Source: Undivivens sp041654215 (lineage in GTDB: Bacteria; Omnitrophota; Gorgyraeia; Gygaellales; Profunditerraquicolaceae). Taken from it: a stretch of 7,550 nt of DNA. This document shows positions 1 to 5,666 of this stretch, piece after piece (position 1 is the stretch's first letter; every line of letters starts with the position of its first letter). The notes below the pieces were generated by a model. It did no database searches, had not been told where the DNA came from, and saw only the letters and a program-made list of their open reading frames with translations. Position numbers and translations under genes: made by a program. The stretch covers positions 1 through 7,550 of the forward strand of contig JBAZDY010000078.1 in assembly GCA_041654215.1 (NCBI GenBank). Reading direction: 5' to 3'.

Positions 1-280
1 CGCGAAGATGGCTGAACCCGTTGGCGTCTCCCCATGTCTCATCATGGGCATAATGCCTGTCCTGCGGGGCGATACTATTATACAACTCCTGCATATCAGT
101 GATCAATCCCGATTCGTACTCAAAGGTGGTGATCCCGGCTGTCGAGCCGACCACGAACACCGTGACGCTGCCACTCTTTAGTCCGGCGCTTTCCAGAGCC
201 CTTTGCACCTTGACGGTAATATCTATCAGATCCCCTGCGCCCCTGGTTTCCAATTCAAGCTGCTTGGTGACGACCTTCAT
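1..280 (-). CDS. yjbQ: YjbQ / UPF0047 family protein, 3' end cut off by window edge
   Basis: The visible part is the first 93 codons with no stop, so the gene continues past the left edge; the family is usually about 130-140 residues. Recognition rests on the TTFEYE segment at residues 51-56 followed by a His/Asp-rich stretch at 76-91 that includes GDANGFSH, both typical of UPF0047. Members are compact beta-rich cytoplasmic proteins; some have been assigned a weak thiamine-phosphate synthase activity in vitro, but the physiological role is not settled. The ATG at 280 is preceded by an AAGGGG Shine-Dalgarno about 8 bases upstream. It lies 11 bases after the stop of the cupin gene, so the two are almost certainly co-transcribed. 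Family assignment is firm; biochemical role is not. Confidence 0.9.
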   Translation of the reverse strand, partial: MKVVTKQLELETRGAGDLIDITVKVQRALESAGLKSGSVTVFVVGSTAGITTFEYESGLITDMQELYNSIAPQDRHYAHDETWGDANGFSHLR

Positions 281-291
281 CTCAGCGCCCC

Positions 292-561
292 TTAACGGAA
301 ATTGTAATGCTTGCGCACCGGTTTCTTGATATCCCAGACGCAGGAGAGCCCCCTGGGGAAAGTCACGAAATCGCCTTTGCCGAAACTAACCTTCTTCCCG
401 TCGCCGGAAGTGACCTCCGCCTCTCCTTCCAGGAAATAGCACTCCTCCACCGACTCATACTGCCAGTCGAAACGCGAGACCTCCTTTGTCCAGACCGGCC
501 AGCCGAACACGCCCTTTTTCTTCAACTCCTCCTGCGTCATTTCTTGCACCGTGATCTCCAT
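292..561 (-). CDS. Small single-domain cupin (DUF861 / Cupin_3 type)
   Basis: This 89-residue protein is one cupin barrel. Residues 20-33 (GWPVWTKEVSRFDW) and the stretches ECYFLEGEAEVT (40-51) and GDFVTFPRGLSCVWD (63-77) match the DUF861 subgroup, the same fold as the C-terminal part of ureidoglycine aminohydrolase. Stand-alone copies of this size are common and mostly uncharacterised; the second motif keeps no His, so metal binding of the classical cupin type is doubtful. The ATG at 561 has an AGGAG about 10 bases upstream. It is the first gene of a two-gene operon with the YjbQ-family gene, separated from the porin by a terminator. I cannot assign a substrate. Confidence 0.9.
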   Translation of the reverse strand: MEITVQEMTQEELKKKGVFGWPVWTKEVSRFDWQYESVEECYFLEGEAEVTSGDGKKVSFGKGDFVTFPRGLSCVWDIKKPVRKHYNFR

Positions 562-605
562 GCCAACGTCTCCTCAAAATCCTAAAAAAACAATAATGAA
601 TCGCC

Positions 606-631
606 AGAATTAAGTATCGTGTCCCCGGAAT
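606..631. repeat. Remnant resembling a REP/IS200-type element end
   Basis: The sequence AATTAAGTATCGTGTCCCCG within this span closely resembles, from memory, a short motif that recurs near REP-associated transposases and as solo copies in many bacterial genomes. Only one copy is visible and no transposase gene is nearby, so this is a likely remnant rather than an active element. Identification is from recollection of the motif and needs a database comparison. Confidence 0.4.
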
Positions 632-707
632 CAAAATCATAACTGAACACAGGGCAACAATTTAGGTTATTGTAGCACCGAAACGAAGGTTTTGGAAATA
701 AAATACA

Positions 708-753
708 GAGAAAAGATTGCTTCGTCAGCCTGCGGCCTTCTCGCAATGATCTC
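708..753. repeat. MITE-like imperfect palindrome (ATTGCTTCGTC...CTCGCAAT)
   Basis: The block begins GATTGCTTCGTC and ends CTTCTCGCAATGATCTC with a GC-rich centre at about 727-738. Its outer bases ATTGC and GCAAT are inverted repeats. The arrangement matches a very widespread miniature repeat whose two arms read ATTGCGAG and CGAAGCAATCTC and which is found in intergenic spacers of many unrelated bacteria. It is non-coding and probably dispersed by transposition in trans; it sits between two convergently ordered transcription units, downstream of the porin terminator on the minus strand. Confidence 0.6.
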
Positions 754-792
754 AAATGTTCTGGGTATTGGGTTATAGGTTCCGGGAAGGAC

Positions 793-829
793 AAAAAGCA
801 GCGGCTGCCCATAAATCCGGCAGCCGCTG
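793..829 (-). terminator. Intrinsic terminator after the porin gene
   Basis: On the minus strand an 11-bp perfect stem, CAGCGGCTGCC with GGCAGCCGCTG (819-829 and 799-809), encloses a 9-base loop and is followed by C and five T (793-797). It begins about 37 bases after the porin stop, so it ends the long feo-to-porin transcription unit and insulates the cupin operon. Confidence 0.9.
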
Positions 830-866
830 TCTGTACTTATTTTTGCCGGTGAGAGATGAATCTTAT

Positions 867-2222
867 TTAGAAATCCACTTGCGCTCTTAGTGCCCCGAGG
901 AATATTCCATCCGCATTCCCGGCAACGTCTTTGCCGAAAGGGTTCCAGATATACTGGATATCCGGGCTGACGGAGAGGTGGTTATTCACCTGGATCCTGT
1001 AATATGCCTCCAGATGCCCTTCTGTCTTCGCAAGCAAGCCATCATTGGCTTTCTTGTAGTCATCCGACGGAATGACCTGGCCCACGGCAAAGGCGAAAAC
1101 GTCGTTCTCCCTGCCCCACGGCTTGCCCTCCACCTGGCAACCTGCGCTCCAGGCCTGCTCAAGGGAGTAATTCGATCCGTCCGTTGCCGTGATCTCCGGG
1201 TTATAGACCTCAGGATTCTGCCAGCCGTACCTGGTGAAAACGGTCACGATATCGTTCACTTTCTGGTCAAAGCTGAAGCCGAAGCCGTAAGCGGCTTCTT
1301 TGCTCTTCTCGCTGTCCAGCCATTTGCTATGGTCTGTGTTGTTGTTCCAGACGTAGAAACGGTAATTGCCCGGCAGGCCGAAGAGGCTGGTCTTAAAATG
1401 CACCTGTCCCATATTGAACAGGCTGTCGCCTGTGTCCTCCCAGCTTCCGCTGCCGTCGAAAACCCCGCACCCCAATTCCAGCCATTCGGCAGGCAGATAC
1501 GCGAAACGCACGCCTGCCCCGTTGTCGGGGAATTCTATGACTGGCGAGTTGCGGAAGATGCTGCCGAGGAACTGCGTGGTCTCGTCGTTGGCGGCCTCGT
1601 TCTGGTCGAAATAAGCGCTTGCGTCGAGTTTGCCGAAAGTGACCACGGTTTTATCCTGGAAAAGGTACTGCTCGTACCAGAATTCAGTCACCTCCGCTTT
1701 CGCCTCGCTGTCCCCGGCGTCGCGGTTGACGCCGCTGTACAAGGTAAGATTGTCGTCCAGACCGACGCCTTGTCCTGCCTCAAGATGCAGAAAGGCCCTG
1801 CCGCCGGTCTCCTTGAATTCTTTGGCCAACGTTACGTCCGCCGAATACGACACGCCGGCGCGGGATTCCTTTTTTGTCTCCCCGTCACGGTAATTGGTGT
1901 TACCGGCGGACTGGAAGATCATGGTGCCGCCTGCGCCGAGATCAAGTCCTTCCATGAATTGCATTCCGCCGCCAGACGCCTGTTTTCCGAAGTCTGAAAG
2001 CCTTGCTTCGTATTCGGCGATCTTGCGCTGCTGCGACTGCGAGAAAGAGCTTTGCGATCTGATGCAGGCATCCTGCTCCGCCGATTTCTTCTCAAGCTCC
2101 TCGACGCGCGACTGAAGTTTCTTCAGCATTAGCTCCATATCCTGTCCCCCGGCATATAACGGGGCGTGAAAACCGAACAACAAACTGAAATCCAATAAAC
2201 AACCGGACAACTTGGGAAACAT
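867..2222 (-). CDS. OprB-like outer-membrane porin with N-terminal coiled coil
   Basis: The 451-residue product has a weak but recognisable signal peptide (about 1-24, hydrophobic stretch ending LYA, cleavage before GG), a heptad-like helical region at about 29-80 likely to form a periplasmic coiled coil or trimer stalk, and then a long aromatic- and Gly-rich region of alternating strands ending ...QVDF; a terminal Phe is the usual recognition signal for the outer-membrane assembly machinery. The barrel resembles the carbohydrate-selective porin (OprB) family, which lets small solutes cross the outer membrane. Substrate is unknown; its place behind feoB makes a role in metal or chelate entry conceivable but unproven. 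The ATG at 2222 follows AAAGGAG with a 6-base spacer. The signal peptide carries an Asp (residue 11) in its core, which is unusual. Confidence 0.88.
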   Translation of the reverse strand: MFPKLSGCLLDFSLLFGFHAPLYAGGQDMELMLKKLQSRVEELEKKSAEQDACIRSQSSFSQSQQRKIAEYEARLSDFGKQASGGGMQFMEGLDLGAGGTMIFQSAGNTNYRDGETKKESRAGVSYSADVTLAKEFKETGGRAFLHLEAGQGVGLDDNLTLYSGVNRDAGDSEAKAEVTEFWYEQYLFQDKTVVTFGKLDASAYFDQNEAANDETTQFLGSIFRNSPVIEFPDNGAGVRFAYLPAEWLELGCGVFDGSGSWEDTGDSLFNMGQVHFKTSLFGLPGNYRFYVWNNNTDHSKWLDSEKSKEAAYGFGFSFDQKVNDIVTVFTRYGWQNPEVYNPEITATDGSNYSLEQAWSAGCQVEGKPWGRENDVFAFAVGQVIPSDDYKKANDGLLAKTEGHLEAYYRIQVNNHLSVSPDIQYIWNPFGKDVAGNADGIFLGALRAQVDF

Positions 2223-2260
2223 ATCAATCTCCTTTTACAGGTTTCCTCCGGTTGTCCGGT
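2202..2260 (-). promoter_or_regulatory. Inverted repeat flanking porin ribosome binding site
   Basis: In the minus-strand transcript ACCGGACAAC (2251-2260) is perfectly complementary to GTTGTCCGGT (2202-2211) inside the early porin coding region. The 39-base loop contains both the AAAGGAG Shine-Dalgarno and the start codon. A shifted pairing (CAACCGG with CCGGTTG) is also possible. This could affect porin translation, but a 10-bp match at this distance can also occur by chance. Confidence 0.35.
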
Positions 2261-2278
2261 CGGCTATCGTTGAAAATG

Positions 2279-2449
2279 TCAGCTCTGCGCGGGCAGTCGC
2301 TTTTGCGCCTTAAAACGCTTCCTTTCTCTTTTTTCCACCTGCACTATCTGCGAATCATGTATGGTGATGACCACTTCCCCGTACATCATCCCCCCGGCGA
2401 ATTGTAGGATGTCTTCTATCTTCAATCCCTCGCTGCGAACCTCAGCCAT
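2279..2449 (-). CDS. yezD: YezD-like small protein (DUF2292 family)
   Basis: A 56-residue protein whose core, YGEVVITIHDSQIVQVEK at residues 23-40, is the signature of the YezD/DUF2292 family. These proteins are small, cytoplasmic and of unknown function, sometimes found near sulfur-assimilation or metal genes. The C-terminal third is strongly basic (KRERKRFKAQKR), so nucleic-acid contact is possible but only a guess. The ATG at 2449 has GAGGAGG about 8 bases upstream, and the start overlaps the end of the preceding gene by 8 bases, indicating translational coupling. The porin begins 56 bases downstream with no terminator between. Confidence 0.85.
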   Translation of the reverse strand: MAEVRSEGLKIEDILQFAGGMMYGEVVITIHDSQIVQVEKRERKRFKAQKRLPAQS

Positions 2450-2657
2450 GCTCGGCCCCTCCTCTTTTCAACAAATCCTTAAGTTCTATATCCATCAATG
2501 AAGAGTTGGCGCTGCGCACCATTGCTGAAAAAAGAAGAAAAGCCTCCTGCGAGAAATGTAATGTGACCCCCTGGATATTTATGTTTACTATACCGCAAGG
2601 CAGGCGGTAGATATTCCCCAGTTCCCCGGCCTTTGCCAATTCAGAACCCCCGTTCAT
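2442..2657 (-). CDS. Unrecognised 71-residue protein with a single-Cys beta core
   Basis: I do not recognise this family with confidence. The central part reads IYRLPCGIVNINIQGVTLHF, an alternating hydrophobic pattern suggesting two or three beta strands around one Cys, followed by SQEAFLLFSAMVRSA, an amphipathic helix. The layout (Cys-Gly, strand, strand, Glu-x-Phe helix) loosely recalls small families such as DUF6686, but that is weak. I start it at the ATG at 2657 because AAGGGGG lies about 5 bases upstream; an in-frame ATG at 2684 would add nine Lys-rich residues but has no ribosome binding site. Its stop overlaps the yezD start by 8 bases, so the two are translationally coupled and may act together. 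Confidence 0.7.
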   Translation of the reverse strand: MNGGSELAKAGELGNIYRLPCGIVNINIQGVTLHFSQEAFLLFSAMVRSANSSLMDIELKDLLKRGGAEHG

Positions 2658-2701
2658 CTTTTCCCCCTTTTTATCCTTAGACATATTGACATACCGGTCC
2701 G

Positions 2702-2803
2702 CTACTCTTCCCCTTTTTCCTGTTTCTTACCGGTATCTTTTTCCCGGATATTACACCGGCACAGTTCACCGCACTTCCCGCCGCAATCACATTTTTTATC
2801 CAT
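2702..2803 (-). CDS. 33-residue Cys-rich peptide, probable metal binder
   Basis: A very short gene starting at the ATG at 2803, chosen because AAGGAGG lies just upstream. Residues 5-17 read CDCGGKCGELCRC, five cysteines in 13 residues, followed by a Lys/Glu-rich tail to residue 33. It has no membrane segment. The spacing is like metallothionein-type or metal-chaperone peptides and echoes the Cys motif of the membrane peptide encoded just upstream, CYSCGGGCDC. I infer binding of Fe(II), Zn(II) or Cu(I), possibly as a soluble partner for FeoB. The reading frame extends further upstream to 2896, but the extra N-terminus has no comparable ribosome site. The homologous family is not known to me. 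Confidence 0.65.
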   Translation of the reverse strand: MDKKCDCGGKCGELCRCNIREKDTGKKQEKGEE

Positions 2804-2918
2804 ACCCCCCTCCTTGTTCTGTGTGCTCTGGGAACGGGCCCGTTTTACCCTTACTGCCGCAGAGAGTTCCATCAGAAGTATCCCCAATCCAGACACAGCT
2901 CAGGCGGCACCTGTATCG
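2804..2918 (-). other. 115-base spacer between the two Cys-rich genes
   Basis: No gene with its own ribosome site is evident. It contains a perfect 12-bp palindrome, AACGGGCCCGTT (2833-2844), but no T-tract follows on the minus strand, so it is not a recognisable terminator. The transcript probably continues through. Confidence 0.4.
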
Positions 2919-3071
2919 TTACCTGCCGGAACAAATTCCTTTCTTCTTATCCGCGCAATCGCACCCGCCGCCGCAGGAATAACATGTTCCGCCCCGAAAG
3001 GCCTTTGCCAGACAGTAAATTAGTAAAATGGAACAGACCAAAACAAGCGTAATTATGACTGCTTTTTCCAT
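2919..3071 (-). CDS. FeoB-associated Cys-rich membrane protein
   Basis: A 50-residue protein with one membrane helix at about residues 4-24 (AVIITLVLVCSILLIYCLAKA) followed by a cytoplasmic or periplasmic Cys cluster, CYSCGGGCDC at 30-39, and a last Cys at 47. This is the architecture of the FeoB-associated Cys-rich membrane protein family (Pfam PF12669 as I recall it), typically encoded directly after feoB and thought to assist or gate ferrous-iron transport like FeoC. The ATG at 3071 starts 3 bases after the feoB stop; its AGGAGG ribosome site is inside the last codons of feoB, so the two are tightly coupled. An overlapping ATG slightly upstream (3078) reads a different frame without these features. 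Confidence 0.9.
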   Translation of the reverse strand: MEKAVIITLVLVCSILLIYCLAKAFRGGTCYSCGGGCDCADKKKGICSGR

Positions 3072-3074
3072 TGT

Positions 3075-5162
3075 TCATCCTCCTATTCCCAACAGCCTTC
3101 CTCCCTGATACACCAGAAACGAAGCCGCCCAGGCCATGACCGTTGTCCAGAAGATCAAGAACAGCGTCCATTTTATGCTCGGGCCTGATTCACGGTAGAA
3201 GACCGACATCGCCACAAAACACGGCAGGTAGATAAGGCAGAACATCAGGAAAGCCGAGGCCCTCAAAGGACTCCAGGAGGGATCGTTCTGCAGGGCTTCT
3301 TTCAGCGGCTCCGCCTCTTCAGGATCGACCTCTCCCAGGCTGTAGATCGTCCCCATGGTGCTTACCACGACCTCTTTTGCCGCAACCCCGGCAATCAGGG
3401 CAACGCCTCCCCGCCAGTCCATTCCCAGGGGCCTGACCACCGGTTCGACGAACTTGCCTATCCTGCCGGCAAAACTCTGCTCCATCTGCGCCGAGGCCGC
3501 GGCTTCTTCGCTCGCGCCTTCCCCGGGCTCCATCTGCGGAAAGGTAAAACCGGCCCAGATGATAACGGAGATCAGCAAAATGATCGTCCCCGCCTTCTTT
3601 ATGTAAAGCCATCCCCTTTCCCACATCTTAAGTAGCAGCCCCTGTATGGTGGGAACGCGGTAAGGCGGCAGCTCCATCACGAAATGCGAGGTCTCTCCCT
3701 TGAAAACGGCCTTCTTCAGCACCAGCGCCGAGCCGAGAGCTATCGCCACGCTCAAGGCGTACATAAGGAACATGATGTTCGCCCCCTGCCCGGGCGCGAA
3801 GAAGGCGCCGATGAACAAGGCGAAGATGGGGAGCTTGGCGCCGCAGATCATGAACGGCGTGACCATCATGGTGATCAGCCTGTCTTTTTTGTTGTCGAGC
3901 GTACGCGATGCCATGATCCCGGGCACGGCGCAGCCGTTGGTGGAGATCATCAGCGGCAGGAATGATTTTCCGTGCAGGCCGAATTTGTGCATTATCCTGT
4001 CCATGACGAAAGCTGCGCGCGCCATGTATCCGGAGTCCTCGAAGAAGGCTATGGCGAAGAACATAAAAAGCACCAGGGGGAAGAACCCCAGCACCCCGCC
4101 TACGCCGGCGATCACTCCGTCCACCACGAAAGAGTTAGCCAGCCCTTCCGGAATGACGCTTGAAGCCCACTCCCCGGCCTTCTCGAAGAACTGCTCGAAC
4201 CATCCCACCACCGGCCCGGAAAAAGTAAAGGTGAACTTGAAGATGGCGTACATTACCAAGGCGAAGATCGGCAGCCCCAGGAACCTGTTCAGCACCACCT
4301 TGTCTATCTTGTCCGAGAGGTCGTGCCTCTCTTCCACGCTGCAGCTCTTCGCCTCGGTGCAGGCGCCGCTGATAAAGCCGTATCTCCTGTCGGCGATGAC
4401 CACCTCCGGATCATCGGAGAAATGCCGTTTTAAATGCCCCCGGCTTTTCTCGTTCTGCCAAAGGACTTCTCCGCCGCCCGGCAGTCCGCCGATGAACCCG
4501 AGCGCCCAGGCATCGTTCTCCAGCAGTTTGACCGCCAGCCATTCAAGCGGGTATCCTTCTAAAGCGCCGGAACGTTCCCGGAGAAGCTTCTTCAGCTTGT
4601 CGAGCTCGGCGGATATCTCTTCGCCGTAATCGACGCCTATCTTCTCTCTTTTTATCTTCCCTTCGTGCAGATCTATCACGGTATCCAGCAGTTCCTGCGT
4701 GCCCCGGTTCCTGCTGCCGACTGTAGGGACTACCGGCTTACCGAAAAGACGCGACAGTTCCCTGTAATTTATGTTCATCCCTTTTTTTTCGGCGATGTCG
4801 CTCATGTTCATGGCCAATACCACGGGAACTCCCAATTCCTGCAGCTGCGTATAGAGATACAAATTCCTCTCGATGTTGGAGGCATCGACGATATGGACGA
4901 CCAGGTCGGGTTTTTCTTGGACGACAAAATCGCGCGCCACGATCTCTTCCTCGGAATAGGCCGAGAGGCTGTACGTCCCGGGCAGGTCGACGAAGACTAT
5001 CTCGTAATCTTTATAAACAACGCTACCTTCTTTCTTCTCGACCGTCACCCCAGGATAGTTACCCACGTGCTGGCGCGCGCCGGTCAGGTTATTGAATATG
5101 GTGGACTTTCCCGAGTTAGGGTTGCCCGCCAGCGCGACCGTCAATTTTCCCTTAGCAGCCAT
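3075..5162 (-). CDS. feoB: Ferrous iron transport protein B (FeoB)
   Basis: FeoB is the inner-membrane Fe(II) importer with an N-terminal GTPase. In this 695-residue protein the G motifs are intact: G1 GNPNSGKST (13-21), G2 around TVEK (40-43), G3 DLPG (59-62) and G4 NMSD (119-122); the G5 region reads VGSRNRG (148-154), a less usual version. A helical linker (about 165-280) leads to the membrane domain with the conserved gate motifs DSGYMARAAF (376-385), GCAVPG (410-415) and CGAKLPIF (440-447), and a late Cys at 648 in YLPC. Length is normal for a FeoB without fused FeoA. The ATG at 5162 has GGGAGG 6 bases upstream and overlaps the end of the second feoA by 11 bases. Operon position under a GTTAG-N6-CTAAC operator argues for metal-dependent repression. 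Confidence 0.98.
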   Translation of the reverse strand: MAAKGKLTVALAGNPNSGKSTIFNNLTGARQHVGNYPGVTVEKKEGSVVYKDYEIVFVDLPGTYSLSAYSEEEIVARDFVVQEKPDLVVHIVDASNIERNLYLYTQLQELGVPVVLAMNMSDIAEKKGMNINYRELSRLFGKPVVPTVGSRNRGTQELLDTVIDLHEGKIKREKIGVDYGEEISAELDKLKKLLRERSGALEGYPLEWLAVKLLENDAWALGFIGGLPGGGEVLWQNEKSRGHLKRHFSDDPEVVIADRRYGFISGACTEAKSCSVEERHDLSDKIDKVVLNRFLGLPIFALVMYAIFKFTFTFSGPVVGWFEQFFEKAGEWASSVIPEGLANSFVVDGVIAGVGGVLGFFPLVLFMFFAIAFFEDSGYMARAAFVMDRIMHKFGLHGKSFLPLMISTNGCAVPGIMASRTLDNKKDRLITMMVTPFMICGAKLPIFALFIGAFFAPGQGANIMFLMYALSVAIALGSALVLKKAVFKGETSHFVMELPPYRVPTIQGLLLKMWERGWLYIKKAGTIILLISVIIWAGFTFPQMEPGEGASEEAAASAQMEQSFAGRIGKFVEPVVRPLGMDWRGGVALIAGVAAKEVVVSTMGTIYSLGEVDPEEAEPLKEALQNDPSWSPLRASAFLMFCLIYLPCFVAMSVFYRESGPSIKWTLFLIFWTTVMAWAASFLVYQGGRLLGIGG

Positions 5163-5388
5163 CTCTTTCCTCCCTCACTATTATTTTTCCGGCCAAACCG
5201 TGCCCTATGGACAATTTGGATCCTTTGACGCAAACCGTCACCGGCCCGGTCCCGCAGTTGTTGAACATAACCAGCTTTTCCCCCGGTAAAAGCCCTAGTT
5301 CGGCCAAACGGTGATGAGCGTGATGCCCGGCCTGTATGAAAACGACCGACGCCCTGCCTCCCGGAGCAAGGTCGCTTAACCTTTTCAT
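5152..5388 (-). CDS. feoA: FeoA-domain protein, second copy
   Basis: A 78-residue SH3-like FeoA protein, a small cytoplasmic partner needed for FeoB-driven Fe(II) uptake. Conserved features are RLAELGLLPGEKL (27-39), followed by GPVTVCVKGSKLSIGHGLAGKIIV. It is a divergent variety with a His-rich insertion (GHHAHHR at 21-27) and Cys residues at 45 and 53, which could add a metal-binding function. The ATG at 5388 follows GGAGGTT located in the end of the first feoA, two bases after its stop, and the gene's end overlaps feoB by 11 bases. Two different FeoA partners per FeoB is common in anaerobes. Confidence 0.95.
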   Translation of the reverse strand: MKRLSDLAPGGRASVVFIQAGHHAHHRLAELGLLPGEKLVMFNNCGTGPVTVCVKGSKLSIGHGLAGKIIVREERDGC

Positions 5389-5390
5389 GC

Positions 5391-5621
5391 TTATAGAACC
5401 TCCACATAGACCCGGACCGCTTCTTCCTTACGCAGGGATAAATTATAACCCCTTATTCTCACCTCGACCGGATCCCCCAAAGGCGCGGTTCTCAAAATTT
5501 CCAGCAAACAGCCGGGAACGATCCCCATATCCAATAAACGCTTCTTTAAGGCCCCGCCGGAGGAAACCCTTTTGACGATACCTCTCTTTCCCGGTTTCAA
5601 GACATCCAATCGCTCTTCCAT
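5391..5621 (-). CDS. feoA: FeoA-domain protein, first copy
   Basis: A 76-residue canonical FeoA: LKPGKRGIVKRV then KKRLLDMGIVPGCLLEILRTAP (about 26-47) and PLGDPVEVRIRGYNLSLRKEEAVRV. It should bind the FeoB GTPase domain at the inner membrane and support Fe(II) import. It is the first gene of the feo operon. The ATG at 5621 has a GGAGGAG just upstream, and only 13 bases separate the start from a GTTAG-N6-CTAAC palindrome, so repressor bound there would block the start of the transcript or its promoter. The permease stop lies 45 bases upstream, so some read-through from the permease transcript is possible. Confidence 0.96.
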   Translation of the reverse strand: MEERLDVLKPGKRGIVKRVSSGGALKKRLLDMGIVPGCLLEILRTAPLGDPVEVRIRGYNLSLRKEEAVRVYVEVL

Positions 5622-5634
5622 TTCTCCTCCATTT

Positions 5635-5650
5635 GTTAGGCATGACTAAC
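5635..5650. promoter_or_regulatory. Palindromic operator upstream of feoA (site 1)
   Basis: GTTAGGCATGACTAAC has 5-bp arms and a CATG core. It shares the arms GTTAG...CTAAC with the sites at 6606-6621 and 7153-7168. Possible minus-strand promoter elements are TAAAAT at 5664-5669, which would put the operator just downstream of the transcription start, or TTGATT (5655-5660), 16 bases, TAACAA, which would leave almost no leader before the Shine-Dalgarno. Proposed binding site of the DtxR/MntR-family protein encoded at 6649-7119. Confidence 0.75.
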
Positions 5651-5666
5651 TTTTAATCAAAAAATT

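Larger units (their letters stand above)
562..866. other. Intergenic spacer, 305 bases, with repeat remnants and a terminator
   Basis: I see no convincing gene here. Reading toward the cupin, it holds the porin terminator (793-829), a MITE-like imperfect palindrome (708-753), and a fragment resembling the ends of REP/IS200-type elements (606-631). A possible weak promoter for the cupin operon on the minus strand is TTGATT, 16 bases, TAATTC, lying inside that last fragment; it is poor and I would not rely on it. A 76-codon open frame across 582-812 has no ribosome binding site, overlaps these repeats and is probably chance. Confidence 0.6.

Noticed and set aside
656..672. ACAAT-TTAGGTT-ATTGT as a fourth metalloregulator site
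   Set aside because: It contains TTAGGTTA, like half a DtxR box, but lacks the GTTAG-N6-CTAAC arms shared by the three good sites and does not adjoin a clear promoter.
582..812. Minus-strand frame of 76 codons in the cupin-porin spacer
   Set aside because: It begins inside the porin terminator, crosses the MITE-like repeat, and has no Shine-Dalgarno or familiar domain.
978..1997. Long plus-strand open frame of 339 codons opposite the porin gene
   Set aside because: It is antisense to a well-supported porin, has no ribosome site and no recognisable motif; long antisense frames are common opposite GC-rich genes.
2833..2844. Perfect 12-bp palindrome AACGGGCCCGTT
   Set aside because: About two such 12-bp palindromes are expected by chance in 7.5 kb, it has no T-tract and does not match the GTTAG-N6-CTAAC operator.
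2947..3171. Minus-strand frame of 74 codons overlapping the feoB end
   Set aside because: The frame of the 50-residue Cys-rich membrane protein in the same place has the correct ribosome site, membrane helix and Cys motif; this one is off-frame.
3700..4629. Plus-strand frame of 309 codons opposite feoB
   Set aside because: It is a shadow of feoB, which has all family motifs on the other strand.
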